Made by a program: the position numbers and the translations under genes
Shown here: piece after piece, positions 23,231-34,400 of the stretch
Numbering within the stretch: position 1 is the first letter of the stretch
Layout of the letters: each line of letters begins with the position of its first letter
Notes under the pieces: model-generated
What the model was told of the DNA's origin: nothing
What the model saw: the letters and a program-made list of their open reading frames with translations, nothing else
Databases searched by the model: none
DNA from: Erythrocercus mccallii
Lineage: Eukaryota > Chordata > Aves > Passeriformes > Dicruridae
DNA length: 64,000 bases
Direction of reading: 5' to 3'
Assembly: GCA_013397435.1 (NCBI GenBank)
Contig: VZRG01000728.1
Span: forward strand, 13,242 to 77,241

Positions 23231-23857
23231 AAATCTCCCCAGAGGTGAAAAAAAGTATATCTGACTTATTCCAGATTAGTTGGAATATTTTCTCACTGTT
23301 TGCCAACTTGTAAGTAATGATTGAGCTGCCAAATAGGAGCACTCAGGTAGCACTAGGGGTCAGACAGAAACAGCCAAACACCAGGAATCCACATCCACTG
23401 GCCAGAGGGGGACTGCAGCCACCCACCTCTGCCACCACTGGGGACACAACACTGCCATGCCCAGGTCTGGGGTGGTGGCTGCAGGACACTATTTAATGCC
23501 TTGGAAGCAGCTGCAGTCTGTGGGTCACCACCAGCAGCTCAAGCCTAACATCACCAAGTGGGAAATTTTGGTATTGGGTGGATAGGGTATATGGAAAAAA
23601 TAACTAGAGATCTGGCTATGAGTGGCCTCGCAGAGGGTGAAGACTGGATTTGTTGGAATGAAGGAGGTTGGACCTTGAGAACCCCTGGTGATTCAACCCC
23701 CAGCAACATCCCTGTGTTCTGCTTGGAACAGCCTGAAGGTGAACATGCTGTGCAGGATGTCTCCTATCAGAGATCTGAGTGTGCTTTGCAAACATCAGCC
23801 AAACCTTATCACAGAGCCAGGACAGAAGAATTGTATCCATGTAGCTGATGGCTCTGA

Positions 23858-23918
23858 GCAAGGGCAGAGATTAAATCATTTGCCCAAAGACATGATGGTG
23901 CAGCCAGGTGGAGTAAAG
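23858..23918 (-). mobile_element. MIR SINE relic
   Basis: Minus-oriented MIR core: GCAGAGATTAAATCATTTGC and CCAAAGACATGATGGTGCAG correspond to the reversed 'GGTTAAGTGACTTGCCCAAGG' part of the family, given as a landmark. It is short and diverged, with approximate borders. Confidence 0.5.
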
Positions 23919-23991
23919 GGGAGCATAAAATTGTAGCAGGACCCCAACCTTTATTCTCATGGGAATTACTTTTGTTTTCAGTTTCTACTAG

Positions 23992-24053
23992 TTCATAGAA
24001 TCACAGGATGATTTAGGGTGGAAATGACCTTAAAGACCATCTAGTCCAACCTG
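23992..24053 (-). mobile_element. CR1 LINE 3' end fragment
   Basis: TTCATAGAATCACAGGATGA, TTTAGGGTGGAAATGACC and AAAGACCATCTAGTCCAACC match the inverted extreme 3' end of CR1. Only about 60 bp remain. Confidence 0.85.
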
Positions 24054-24512
24054 ATTCTGCTTTGTTTACAGTGGTCTATGAGACAGGTAGGTGGTAAGAA
24101 ACAAAAGACAAGATCACTTATGACCTTCCCTAAACCCAGATCAGCAGTGATGAAGTGTTTCTGCATTAACTCATTCTTCCATCCCAAGTTTCTATGCATT
24201 TAATAAAAATAATAATTTGGAAAATGATACTTAAGAACTAGTAATTACAGTACATCAAATATTTATGATTTGCAATCAACCTGAAAATGTTCTTATCTAC
24301 ACAGCAAAGTGTGATCTCTGCCAGTGAAGACACAAATTATCCTTCTTAAAGATACAATGGGCTTCATGTATCAGCAGGTTCCTTGGGATGGTCCAGCTGC
24401 ACCCACAATTTGGGGTTTAACTGCACTGTTGCAGCTGAAACAAGAGATGTCCATTAAATATGAGTGACAAGTCTGACTTGGCCATGGCAGTTGAGCAGTT
24501 CTGCCAAGTCCT

Positions 24513-24600
24513 TGAATCACAGAATCACAGGTCATCCTGTGGTCATCCTTTAAAGGTCATCCAGTCCAACATCCCTGCATTGCGCAGGGACATCCTCACA
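24513..24600 (-). mobile_element. CR1 LINE 3' end fragment
   Basis: GAATCACAGAATCACAGG is followed by a small internal change (GTCATCCTGTGGTCATCC), then AGGTCATCCAGTCCAACATC and GCGCAGGGACATCCTCACA. It is an inverted CR1 end of a different subtype from its neighbour at 24.0 kb. The frame reading through it (start 24,460) is not a gene. Confidence 0.85.
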
Positions 24601-25937
24601 GAATTAAGGAATGCCTCAGGAGTCAGGTGCTCCTGCCACTGTTCACTCAGAGGAACTGTGAAAATCTTGTTGCATTGTAGTTGTGGGAAGATTTAGACCT
24701 TGAACAAGGTCGGGATTTGCGCCCAGGCACTTTGAGCAGAAATTGGACAGCTTGGTTTGGAGGCAGGGATGGATCCGGACCAAGAGAGCTGGGTAAGGTC
24801 CCTGTGGCTGGTGGTTTTCCCTTCCCCTGTGTGCAAAAGGGCAAAAGGATGAGGATTCCTGCATGGTGCGGACAACACAGAGAAAAGATGGGGAGCAAAC
24901 TCCTCTATCCCTGTTTGTGGGCACAGAGCCCAAGGTGGCTTCCCCATGGGTACGTCCTGTGCTCCAGTGAGGGATGAGGGATGCTCACCAGCCATACAGG
25001 TGATCCTGCATCTCTTTAAACCCAGCTGGGCTATTAAACACAGCCCTTCCTGGCCTTTGGCTCTCTCCCCTCAGGTTCATGATGGATCTGACCTTCAGAG
25101 ACCTTGAGTTGTGGGGCAGAGGGAACCTGTGAGTCACTGCTGACCCCTTGGCCCCTGCAAGCCCATCAAAGCTCACTGGGCCAGATTCTCATTTATTCAA
25201 CTTCCTTCCTCCAAAGGAACTTACAATTTAATCAGAACTTCTTAATAGTACATGAATTCTAAATTGCAGTCATTTGTTGCCACTAGCCGCAGGCTTTTCT
25301 GTCTGTTAGAAATATCTATGTTATTTCTTTCTTTTAGAGTTTACGTAAATAAAATAAAACAAACTTTTACAAATAATGTTTGCCACTTAATGATCTCAGC
25401 CAAAGTATCTATCTGAGGAAATAGAAATCCTTCCTTACAATTCATCTTAAGGATGTAGTTTCAGTTTCTTATAAAGTAATAATGAATGTACTACAGATAA
25501 TGTTCCAATAGTGCAAATGAGAGGAGCATATAATCAAAATGATAATAGCGGGTATTGTATGGCTGGTATAATAAAATCTATCCCACTATGAAAATCATAT
25601 CTCAAGGCAACGTTCTGTCTGATTTTTGTAATAATTGTACAAGAGAGAGCAGGGCACCAGACAGCCAGAGAAACAAAGGTGCCGCGGTGGTTCATTAACC
25701 AGGCGTGCCCCGACAGCCCATCCTGCCTGGTCAAGGGTCTCTGCTGGGCTTTAAGAAAGGAATCAACAGCTCAGAATGGAATAAAAATCCATACCAGAGC
25801 CAGTCCACACCTCCAGTGCAGCCAGGATGCAGATTAAGACACACAAAGGGCACAGCTGTGTGTTTAACAGCTCCCTGCCTGTGCAGTGCCATCGCTGGGG
25901 GAGATAGGCTTTGCTCCGGCAGAGCCGGCCAGGCCTT
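24601..25937. other. Non-coding DNA, no gene recognised
   Basis: Overlapping open frames of 80-100 codons on both strands at 24,640-25,000 lack recognisable features. A GGGCCAGATTCTCAT word at 25,178-25,192 resembles the start of the old palindromic repeat seen at 37.2 and 43.3 kb, but is too short to call. Sequence from 25,200 to 25,700 is AT-rich and featureless. Confidence 0.5.
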
Positions 25938-26034
25938 ACAGAGCCACAGGATCATGGAATGGTTTGGGTTGGAAGGGGCCTTAGAGACCACCTGGTTCCA
26001 ACCCTGTGCCGTGGGTAGGGACACCTCCCTCCAG
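25938..26034 (-). mobile_element. CR1 LINE 3' end
   Basis: Inverted CR1 end: ACAGAGCCACAGGATCATGG, AATGGTTTGGGTTGGAAGGG, CCACCTGGTTCCAACCC and GTGGGTAGGGACACCTCCCT. It is relatively well preserved. The 175-codon plus-strand frame and the 153-codon minus-strand frame that cross it cannot be genuine as they stand. Confidence 0.93.
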
Positions 26035-29000
26035 AAGCCTCCTAAAGCTCCGTGTGGGTTTTGTTCTTTCATCACAGCCAGACTTTTCCAAGTGATCTTT
26101 CTCATGATGGACAACCTGTGGCTGCTCCCCAGTCTGAGGTTTCTCTCCACACAGGTGGACCTTGCATTCCTCACGCATTTATTTAATTTCAATCTGCTGT
26201 GCAGCGCTCTGGGATGGTGCCTGTGTTTCTGACTGTTTGGGGCCCATTAGAAACATTTGTGTACATCCATAATTACTGAGTTTTAAACCACAAATGACTG
26301 CCTTTGGGGCCAAGAGGCACAGCAGATACAATCTGTCATGTCATGTCATGTCAACTCTCATGGTTATGTTTTTTCTTAGAGAAGATGGCCATGCCAAAAC
26401 TACTCTCAGGGTACCAACAGCATCAAAGCTGACTCTCCAGCCAGCAAAACCAATTCAACAGGAGAGGAAATGCTCTGGGTGAAATGACTGGAGACAGATT
26501 TTTTTTCTACCCTGTCTAGTTTTTCATTATTTGCCATCATCTTTGATGCCTTAAGCATTTTGCTTGGGTGCTCTTTGGTATTCCCAGTGTGCTGCTTCAT
26601 CCAGCTGTGATCCCAATGGAAAGGAGCACAGGGCAGGCACAGGGGCAGAGCTGATCCCCAGCAGGGTATGGAAGATGCCACATGGAGGGCGTCACGTGGC
26701 TGTCAGATTTCAGCAGCCTGAAGTTATTTGCAAGATTAGAATATTAATCTGGAAAGTGGATCCAATCTAGCCTTCCTAATTACTGCCATCCCTGGCTGCA
26801 GTGGGGTTTGTGTTTGTGTTGAAGTGTCGCAGATTAGCCGAGTGACACGTACGTGTATTTACATGTGTGTGCCCTTAAGTGAAGAATCATCTTCATTCTG
26901 TTCCCTGCATGCTTTTCTACTCTGTTAAACACGTATTCCTGTTTTCATTACACTCCACAGTTTGATTGCTGAGCTGTGTTAAAGCATCATTACAATGCTT
27001 CACAGTGTTCCGGTGGGAAGCACCATCAGCATCTGCTTATGGCACTCTGCACATGGGTGTCCACCTTTCCCAAGGAATTCCCATGCAAGGCAGGGCTGGA
27101 CAGGGCTGCAGACCACGTGTAGGGCTCCCCTGTAGCTCCAGTGTGTGGCCAAGTGTGGGGCAGGGCAGGAACATCCCACCTGACATTCCAGCTGCTCTGG
27201 GGCTGTGTGGATCAGGAGGCTCCCAAAAGGTTTTATTTATAACACATGAGCTGGAAACAAAGTGCCAGCTCCAAAAATGAAGATGCCACTTCACTGAGAA
27301 GGAATTGCCACTCGGTAGCAATGGCACAGATAGGGAGTAGGGTATTAACTCAAGGGAAAATTGAGTGTGGCACTAAAATGAGCATGGAAATGTGATATTA
27401 TAGCTCCAACTCCAAGCAAACCACACTGCATTTGTTAATCACGTGCATGGACAGAAGGGCATCCCATGCATGGAGAGAGACTGGACTGGGAGAAAGAAAA
27501 GCATCTGGCCTCACCCAGTGGTCTTATATAAAGACAGAGAAGTGTGGAAAAGCCATTAGAGCTTTTGAAAAGTTCTCATACAGCCAAGTGGCTTCTGCTA
27601 ATGCCCTTCAATGTTGTATTTATACATTTAGTCTGTTAGAAAAACTGCTTTTACAGTCCAGAAAACAACTGGGGGCTAAATCTGTTGGGCATGTAAGAGT
27701 TTTGTCAGAATAAAGATATCTTACAAAGTTATTATAGTTATGCTTAAGTACCTATTCCTTTATGATGGAAAATCCTTATCCCACAGCCACAGGAGAAGGC
27801 CTTCCTGGCTTAAAACTTGACTTGAAAGAGAAAAAGATGTTTCTGAAGCTAAGAGAACATAAATAAACACCACAAAAGTAAAATATAAATCAGTAAGTTA
27901 TAGATGCTAAACAAAGTAAAAGTAAAAGTTAGAAAAGGTCCAAAACCAAAATGATGGTCAGCAGAGTAAAGAAAATGATAATTTCTTTAAGGCATATTAG
28001 CAGAAATCCAAAATAAATTCCTAAAAATGGTGTCGACCTTGCTAAAAGCAAACACTCATCTGTTGGAAGGTAAAGATTGCATTGCAATTTATGTTACTAA
28101 CCATCAAATCACCAGTAATGATGCAGAAAGTCAAAGCTCTGAACAGCTTTCACATCTGTACTCAAAGAACCATCCAGATGCTGTGCTCACAGCCCCTGCA
28201 TGAAACTTTTCTTTCCACCAGCACTCACTGAACACTACAAGGAGACAGTTTAAAACTGGCAGGATAAATCTGTGGGTTTGCAGTTTAAAACAGCCAGGTA
28301 AGGTGTATTCTAGAACAGGATTTTTTTCCCTGTCAGCTCTTGGCTCCTACCTCTGTCCTCCCTGCAGAGCTTCCTGACATGAGGCTTTTCCCAAGAGCCT
28401 GGCAAACAGCAGTGAGGAGTTTTCTGCTTCCCCAGTGCTGCATCTACCCTTTGATTTCCCAGGGATGCAGATGCTGACCCCACAGTCCTTCACCTGGAGT
28501 TCTTGGAGCCTCTTAGGGCTGCTAAGAGAATCCCTCTGTTTTCCTGCAGCTTTTGGTGATGTGTTTCCACGTGTGGTGCTGCTCCATCAGCTCAGCACAG
28601 AGTTGTCCTTCCCAGCTCCTGCCTCACACCACAGCTACAGGGGCAGCACATCTGCACTCACACACCTCACAGCCTCACTTGCCTGGCGCCTTAACTTCAG
28701 ACTAATTCAGAAACAAAAGCTGAATTAGAGTTGGTAAAAAGATGACAAGCGAATGCTGGCAGCGCAAGCCACAAAATCAGAAGTATAAAAGGAGAATTAA
28801 GTTGTTAATCAGATTGAATCATTTCAAACAGAGTGGGGAGAATTTTCCAATGAAAAAGATGACTCCAGCATATAAATTAATCTTTTGTATAGGAAGAAAT
28901 GAAAGTCATTAAGTGTCATTGTCTTATTTTAAAAGCAGCAATATCCTGTCTGATTGCAAGTACTTAAAGTGGGATGATTAAACAGAAACCTTATCTTCAG

Positions 29001-31035
29001 TGTTCCAAGGAGAAAATTGGAGAAGTTATCCAATTACGGATAATAAAGAACAGGGAAATATTGGTGCAGAGGGGAACTTGGTTAGGTAAGTTATGGAAGA
29101 ACATTTGGCAATCAATCCCACCCAATATCCCAGGCACAAACAAAAGGGGATCTCTCCCACATCACACCAAATGTCACAGCTTCGAGGGGCCTTTGAACTG
29201 CACACTTGCTTGTGATTTTCCACTTTTGTAAGCCCTCTTCAGACCTGCATAAAACAATAGCCTGAGGCCCTTGTAAATACTAATATTCTGCTAAAACATC
29301 TGGTTACTGTAAAATGGGATTGTCTTTATTTTCAAACAGGAGTTTACAAGCAGATTATCAGCTGCTGGCTGGCTGTTACTTTATACTCTCCAGCAGTCCT
29401 CTGTGCACAGGCATCTTGCTCTGCCTGAATGGCATTTTTCTAGATTGCCAGTGAAATTTGAAGCAGAAACAGTAGTTCACATGACAGAGGGAATGCTGTG
29501 GTCGGGGTCTTCTCCTTCTGCTGCAGATATCCAGATGTCCATAAGCTCCGAGTGCCTCATGCCCTCAGTGCTGTTATTCCTGCACCGTCTGTGTGAGCTG
29601 GCACAGAGGACTGTCCCCGTTCCCTGCACAGAGGGAATGTGAATGGGGGACAATATAAAACAACCTCTCACAATGTAGCACAAACAGTCGAGGTTTAGAT
29701 CTTTGGCCAAGATTGAAGCTTTGCATTCCTAATTCAAGAGAAAGGTTTCCTTTGCTCTGCCAAGGAAAGAGTTCTTTGTCTGGATGGGACCTCCTATTGC
29801 TGTCAGGAGATGCAGGAAGCTCTAAGCTGAGTGTGGAAAAACATCAGGAGCTAAAACTCAAATTGCTGCATTTTCAGGTGGTCTTCATGTTTCTGGGGAA
29901 TCTCAATGTACCACTGCCTACCAAGGGTCTGGTATCAGAGCCTGGGCAGTGATTGCATTAGGGATAGCACAAAGCCTTTAACCTTTGCACTGTTCTTAAT
30001 TTAACCTTTAATGGATGTAATTTCTACGTTCATTTTTTTCTCTCCTTTCATTGTTTGGGCAGCTTGGGCTAAATACAGCCTGCAGCACCAGGGGAGCCCC
30101 TGGAGGGGAAAGCCAGTCTCAGCACACCCACAACGGGGCACATCCTCTTTCCCATCTACTGCCCACAGTTCTGCAACCACCTGCTGGGAAAAAGAGAAAG
30201 GGTAATTTGTGTATTTTTATGTCTGTGTGGCTGATCTCAGGCTCTGTGTCTGATGCATTTGGCAAGTAAATAACTAGACATGAAAGTGGAACAATGTACC
30301 TGTCAGAGGGGTGGGTGTCTACAGGAAACTTGTTTTTCAGTTTATAAAGGGAAAATGATTCTTAATGAATTCAAAGATGCTTCAAAACAACCCCCTAAAA
30401 AAAGAAATCAGTCTATAAAGTGCACTTAGTTACATATAATTGATGTCATTAAAGGGATCTTTTGCAGAATTGTTATTTATGTAAAGAAATTACTAGCTGT
30501 AGGACTTGGTGTTTCTATCTTTCAAGCCAGCAATAAGGTAAAAAATATCTTCAGAATTGAAACTTGCAGTCAGAGACGACCTGAAGCTCAGCTCTGGCAG
30601 CTTGACTGTCTGCAGATATTCTGGCTGAGTAGAGAGGATAACACTTCATAATCTGGTATGACTTAAATCTCCTCTGTGCCAGATAAGATAGCGAAGGGAG
30701 AAAATCAAATCAGGTTTCAGGGAGAGTTATCACACTTCTTTGTACAAATTTGTATCTAAATCTGCAAGCTGAGGAGCGTGTTGGGAACCTCTTAAGCAGG
30801 ACGGACGGGAGGGAGGCTGCCTCTCCTGCTCCTTGCCCCACATCAGCCTGGCTGCTCCAAACCCATCATCCCACATTGTCCATGGAGCCTCCTCTCTGCT
30901 TGGCTGTCCACAGCCTCAGATTTATGGGCCACTCCCTTCCACATCCTCATGCTTGGATTGGTGGGATACAGAGCTTCTCTCACCCTCCTTTTCTAACAGC
31001 CACTTCCCTCACCTGACACCCCTTTTGTTTTCCAG
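26035..31035. other. Non-coding DNA, almost free of recognisable repeats
   Basis: This is five kilobases with a (TGTCA)4 tract (26,334-26,353), a 12-bp palindrome ACACGTACGTGT (26,845-26,856) and an A-rich block around 27,830-28,030. No supported gene or mobile element is seen. Confidence 0.45.
26334..26353 (+). repeat. (TGTCA)4 short tandem repeat
   Basis: Four perfect copies of a five-base unit lie in otherwise unique sequence. Confidence 0.9.
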
Positions 31036-31443
31036 ACCAAGAGACATCTCTAATGGATAAGAAACACTCACAGATCTTGGGACATCTGTTCCCTAGCCCG
31101 CCTTGCCGACTCATAGGATGTGCTTTTATGATGGCAACGATTCCAGTTCCATTTGCTGGCTGTCATGCCGCATTGCTGCCGGGGTATTTGCCGGAACAGC
31201 ACTGCCTTGATTTTTACAACAGAGAGGAAATATTCTACAGGACCAGGGATGTATTCCTTCCCCCAACAGCTGACGTGCAAGCTTTCATCTTGAGCCATCC
31301 TCCTTCTCTTCCGGACCCTCAGCCGAGCCGGTGGCTGCTCAGCTCAAGAACAAACAGATGTTTCTCTTGCTGCACAGTATGTTGTTTAATCCCACGTCAG
31401 GGAACAGTCTGGTGCATTCCCGTGCAACTGTCAGCTTTGGAAG
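31036..31443 (+). other. CpG-enriched open segment with splice-like borders
   Basis: A pyrimidine-rich tract ending TTTTGTTTTCCAG (acceptor AG at 31,034-31,035) precedes a stretch open in one plus-strand frame from 31,036 to 31,538, with ATG at 31,053. A plausible donor AAG/GTATTT follows position 31,443, giving a 408-bp segment. By eye it holds about a dozen CG dinucleotides, well above the flanks. It also contains TGACGTGC at 31,271 and the inverted CCACGTCA at 31,392, which are CREB/bZIP-type sites. The predicted peptide is Cys/Pro-rich and matches no family I recognise. It could be a lineage-specific or non-coding exon, a regulatory element, or chance. Confidence 0.2.
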
Positions 31444-34400
31444 GTATTTTGCCCTGGGTGCGTAAGGAAATGCAGCTGATAATAGTGTTAAGGCTTTACA
31501 GCAATGCTGACTTAATGCCCTTCAAGGTGGGATTCTGAAATGTTGCGTAGGAAAAGAAAAGGAAAATACGGTACCCAAATTTTAGACATAGAGCTGGGAA
31601 GACTGGGATCTGCTACAAGATTATGGTTTCAGATGTGTAAATCACCCCAACAGTGATCTGTGTGTGAAACAACTCTAATTTGGCCACTGAAATATTCAAG
31701 ATCAATTCACAAGCTTCAAAGTCCACATGACCTGACTGAAATCTGGGTGTGATCAGCAGTGCAGAAGCAAATCCCTAGTCCAGACTGGGATGAGAGCTGT
31801 GGTGCCCATGTCCTGTGCAGTGTGTGGGTCTGGGAAGAGGGGAGCTGTTGTAGGAAGTGGCCATGCTCAGCCTGAGGATGTTGAGCACCCACAGGACAAA
31901 CAGCTGCATCAGCACATCTCTGCCTCAGGTGATGAGGCCTCGGCTGCTTCCTGCACTGCCTCAGGAGAAGGTGCTGCCCAGAGCTGTCCTCAGGCACAGC
32001 CAGCCCTGGTGACACTATGGCCCTAATCACCCACTGGCACAGGGAAGGACTGTCACTGATTCCACACTCTCACCCACGGGGAGGTTTGGAGGTTTGCCTA
32101 AACACTGTATCAGGACAATAACTTGCTTTTCTATGATTTTCCCAGAGCAAATTAACATATGTAACAAATGCAGAGCTGGATCTTGATAGGAAACGAAACC
32201 CAGCTCCGTTTCAAAAACAGGCGTGAGGCAGAATGAGGATCTCTGCACAGGCTTTGAACCCTCCTGCAGCAAAACAAAGGATGTGCTCCTGACGGAATGG
32301 AAAGGTCCCTGGGAAACTCCTAGGGGTGGTTGGGGGGCTGGTGAGGCTTTTTGGGATCTCAGTCCACCTGTCACTGATACCCTGCATGGTGTCACTGCCT
32401 CAGCAATGCTTTCTACAGTCAACATCCTTCCCCTTTGATCCCTCTCAGTCTGCTCACCACAACCCTTCCCCTTCCACTGAACTGGGTCACTTAAAACACC
32501 AGCTCTCTCTGCTTGCCTGTTTGGGATGGGAATTAGGATTTCAGGATCCAAAGCTGCCTCTCTCTTCTTCCCATCCCTGTATGTTGCTTTGCAAACACCC
32601 TCGCTCCCTGCCAGCCCCGTGAATAGCAGCCCATAACCCAGAGCCTGGCTGCTCTCTCCTAGCAGCAGGGCCATTAGTATCACACAGGCCATTATCAGTA
32701 GCCCTACACACTGGTCCCACTAAAATCAATTTATCGCCTGGAGTATTTGCCTCATAAAAGGGTAGTTTCCTTTTTTCCCTTTTACCTTCATAACCAAGGT
32801 TATCTGCTCAAGAATGTAGAGAGTAAATGAGGTGGTTCAGCTTACGGATACAAATAGATCTTGCTTTTTTGACTTGCAAAATGAATTCCACTGTGACTTC
32901 GATAAAACTTAAGTATGCTAATGTTCAGTCAACCAGTTGTCTATTTATTTCTGTTTATGCCAGCATACCCATTAGCAACTTTTTCTTGTTTTCTTTTAGA
33001 ATATTAAATGGTTCAAACATATTCTAAAAATTAGTTGATTAGCTTGTTAGGGCACATTTCCACTGCTAGTTCCTTCTGTAGCAAAAGAGAAAATGAAGGT
33101 AATTTTGTTTGCAAGGAACGTATGATTGGAAGCTGACTGTTGAAAGATGTGCCATGTCAATGTAATGAGGGAGTGTAATATCTTAGTTTGCATCAATATG
33201 GAAATAACTGTGCAGTTTGACAGACCTGATGCTAAAGGCAGCACCAGAGCACTCATTATGCATTCAGCCTCTGATTATGAAAAATAGTGTGTTTTCCTTT
33301 AAAGAGGAATACACATTATCAATCAAAACCATGCCAATTATTTCCAAAAGGGATCACAGCTAAACAGGCGTGGGGTCTCTTCAAATATAACTGCACCTGA
33401 GAAAACAGACAGATATCAAAGTACATGATAGTTTAATTTCCTGACAGTTGAATTAATTAGGCAATATAAACCCTGCTTCCTGATTGGCCCGAGCTTTGCT
33501 AGGCAGGCACCACGAGTTGTGATGACTTTCTTCACTAAGTTGCATCCCTGGTTGGGGGTTTGGTGTGCCTGGACCTGCTCAGGTGCTCCTGAACATGGCA
33601 ATCAAAATGAGCTGAGGTCACAGAGTGGCTCTTTAGGACAAGAGCACACTTCACTTTTTCTGGCCCAATTTTTTTCTTGTTAATCCTTTTTCTCCCTGTG
33701 CTGTTTGAAGCAATATTTGGTCTTTAGATCTCCATGAGATTCACTGAGTGAATGTCATGATATCTCCACTCCTCAGGCAGTTAAAGCCATTGCTCCAGTC
33801 CTTTTGCCATCCACTCAGTATTTCTGCTCTCTACACATGCACAACACTCTTTAGTTTGGGCTCTTTAGTTTGTCTCAGAGTCCACAGCATTATTTAACCC
33901 ATGGCCTGCAGGGGTTCCTGGCCGAATTTGATCTCCCTTGTCTTATTTTCAGCAAATAACTTCTTTAACATGCAGAATCAGGCTGCATTCAACCACCTTA
34001 ACAGAATGGTCACGGGGCTGTTATTACACGTAAAAAGAAAGATAAGAGGATAATTGCAAAGTCACCAAACAACATATATGAACACAGACAATTATCTGGA
34101 ATAAACAGTACTAGCAAGGAGTGGAAGGGCTGCTAAGGCCTTTTCCTTATTTAACTGTTGGCTTTCTGTGCTTTGTGCATGGGGAGTTCAGAGAGCAGAG
34201 CTCAAGGATGTGCCACTAACACTCACATGTGGCATCTTGCAAGGCAGAGGCATAGTCAGACTTCAGAGGGCTCTGCGTGGATCAAGCAGTACCACTCAAA
34301 TCAGAAACTTCCTCGGCTTTTGTCCCTGTTCCATTTCCATTCCATCACTTTGTCCCCAAAGAGATGTCTAAATGAAAGCTGTGTTGTTGTAAATAGGGAA

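Noticed and set aside
25178..25192. GGGCCAGATTCTCAT, start of the old palindromic repeat
   Set aside because: Fifteen bases without further landmarks are too few to call a copy.
25705..26232. 175-codon plus-strand and 153-codon minus-strand frames
   Set aside because: Both cross the inverted CR1 fragment at 25,938-26,034 and conflict with each other.
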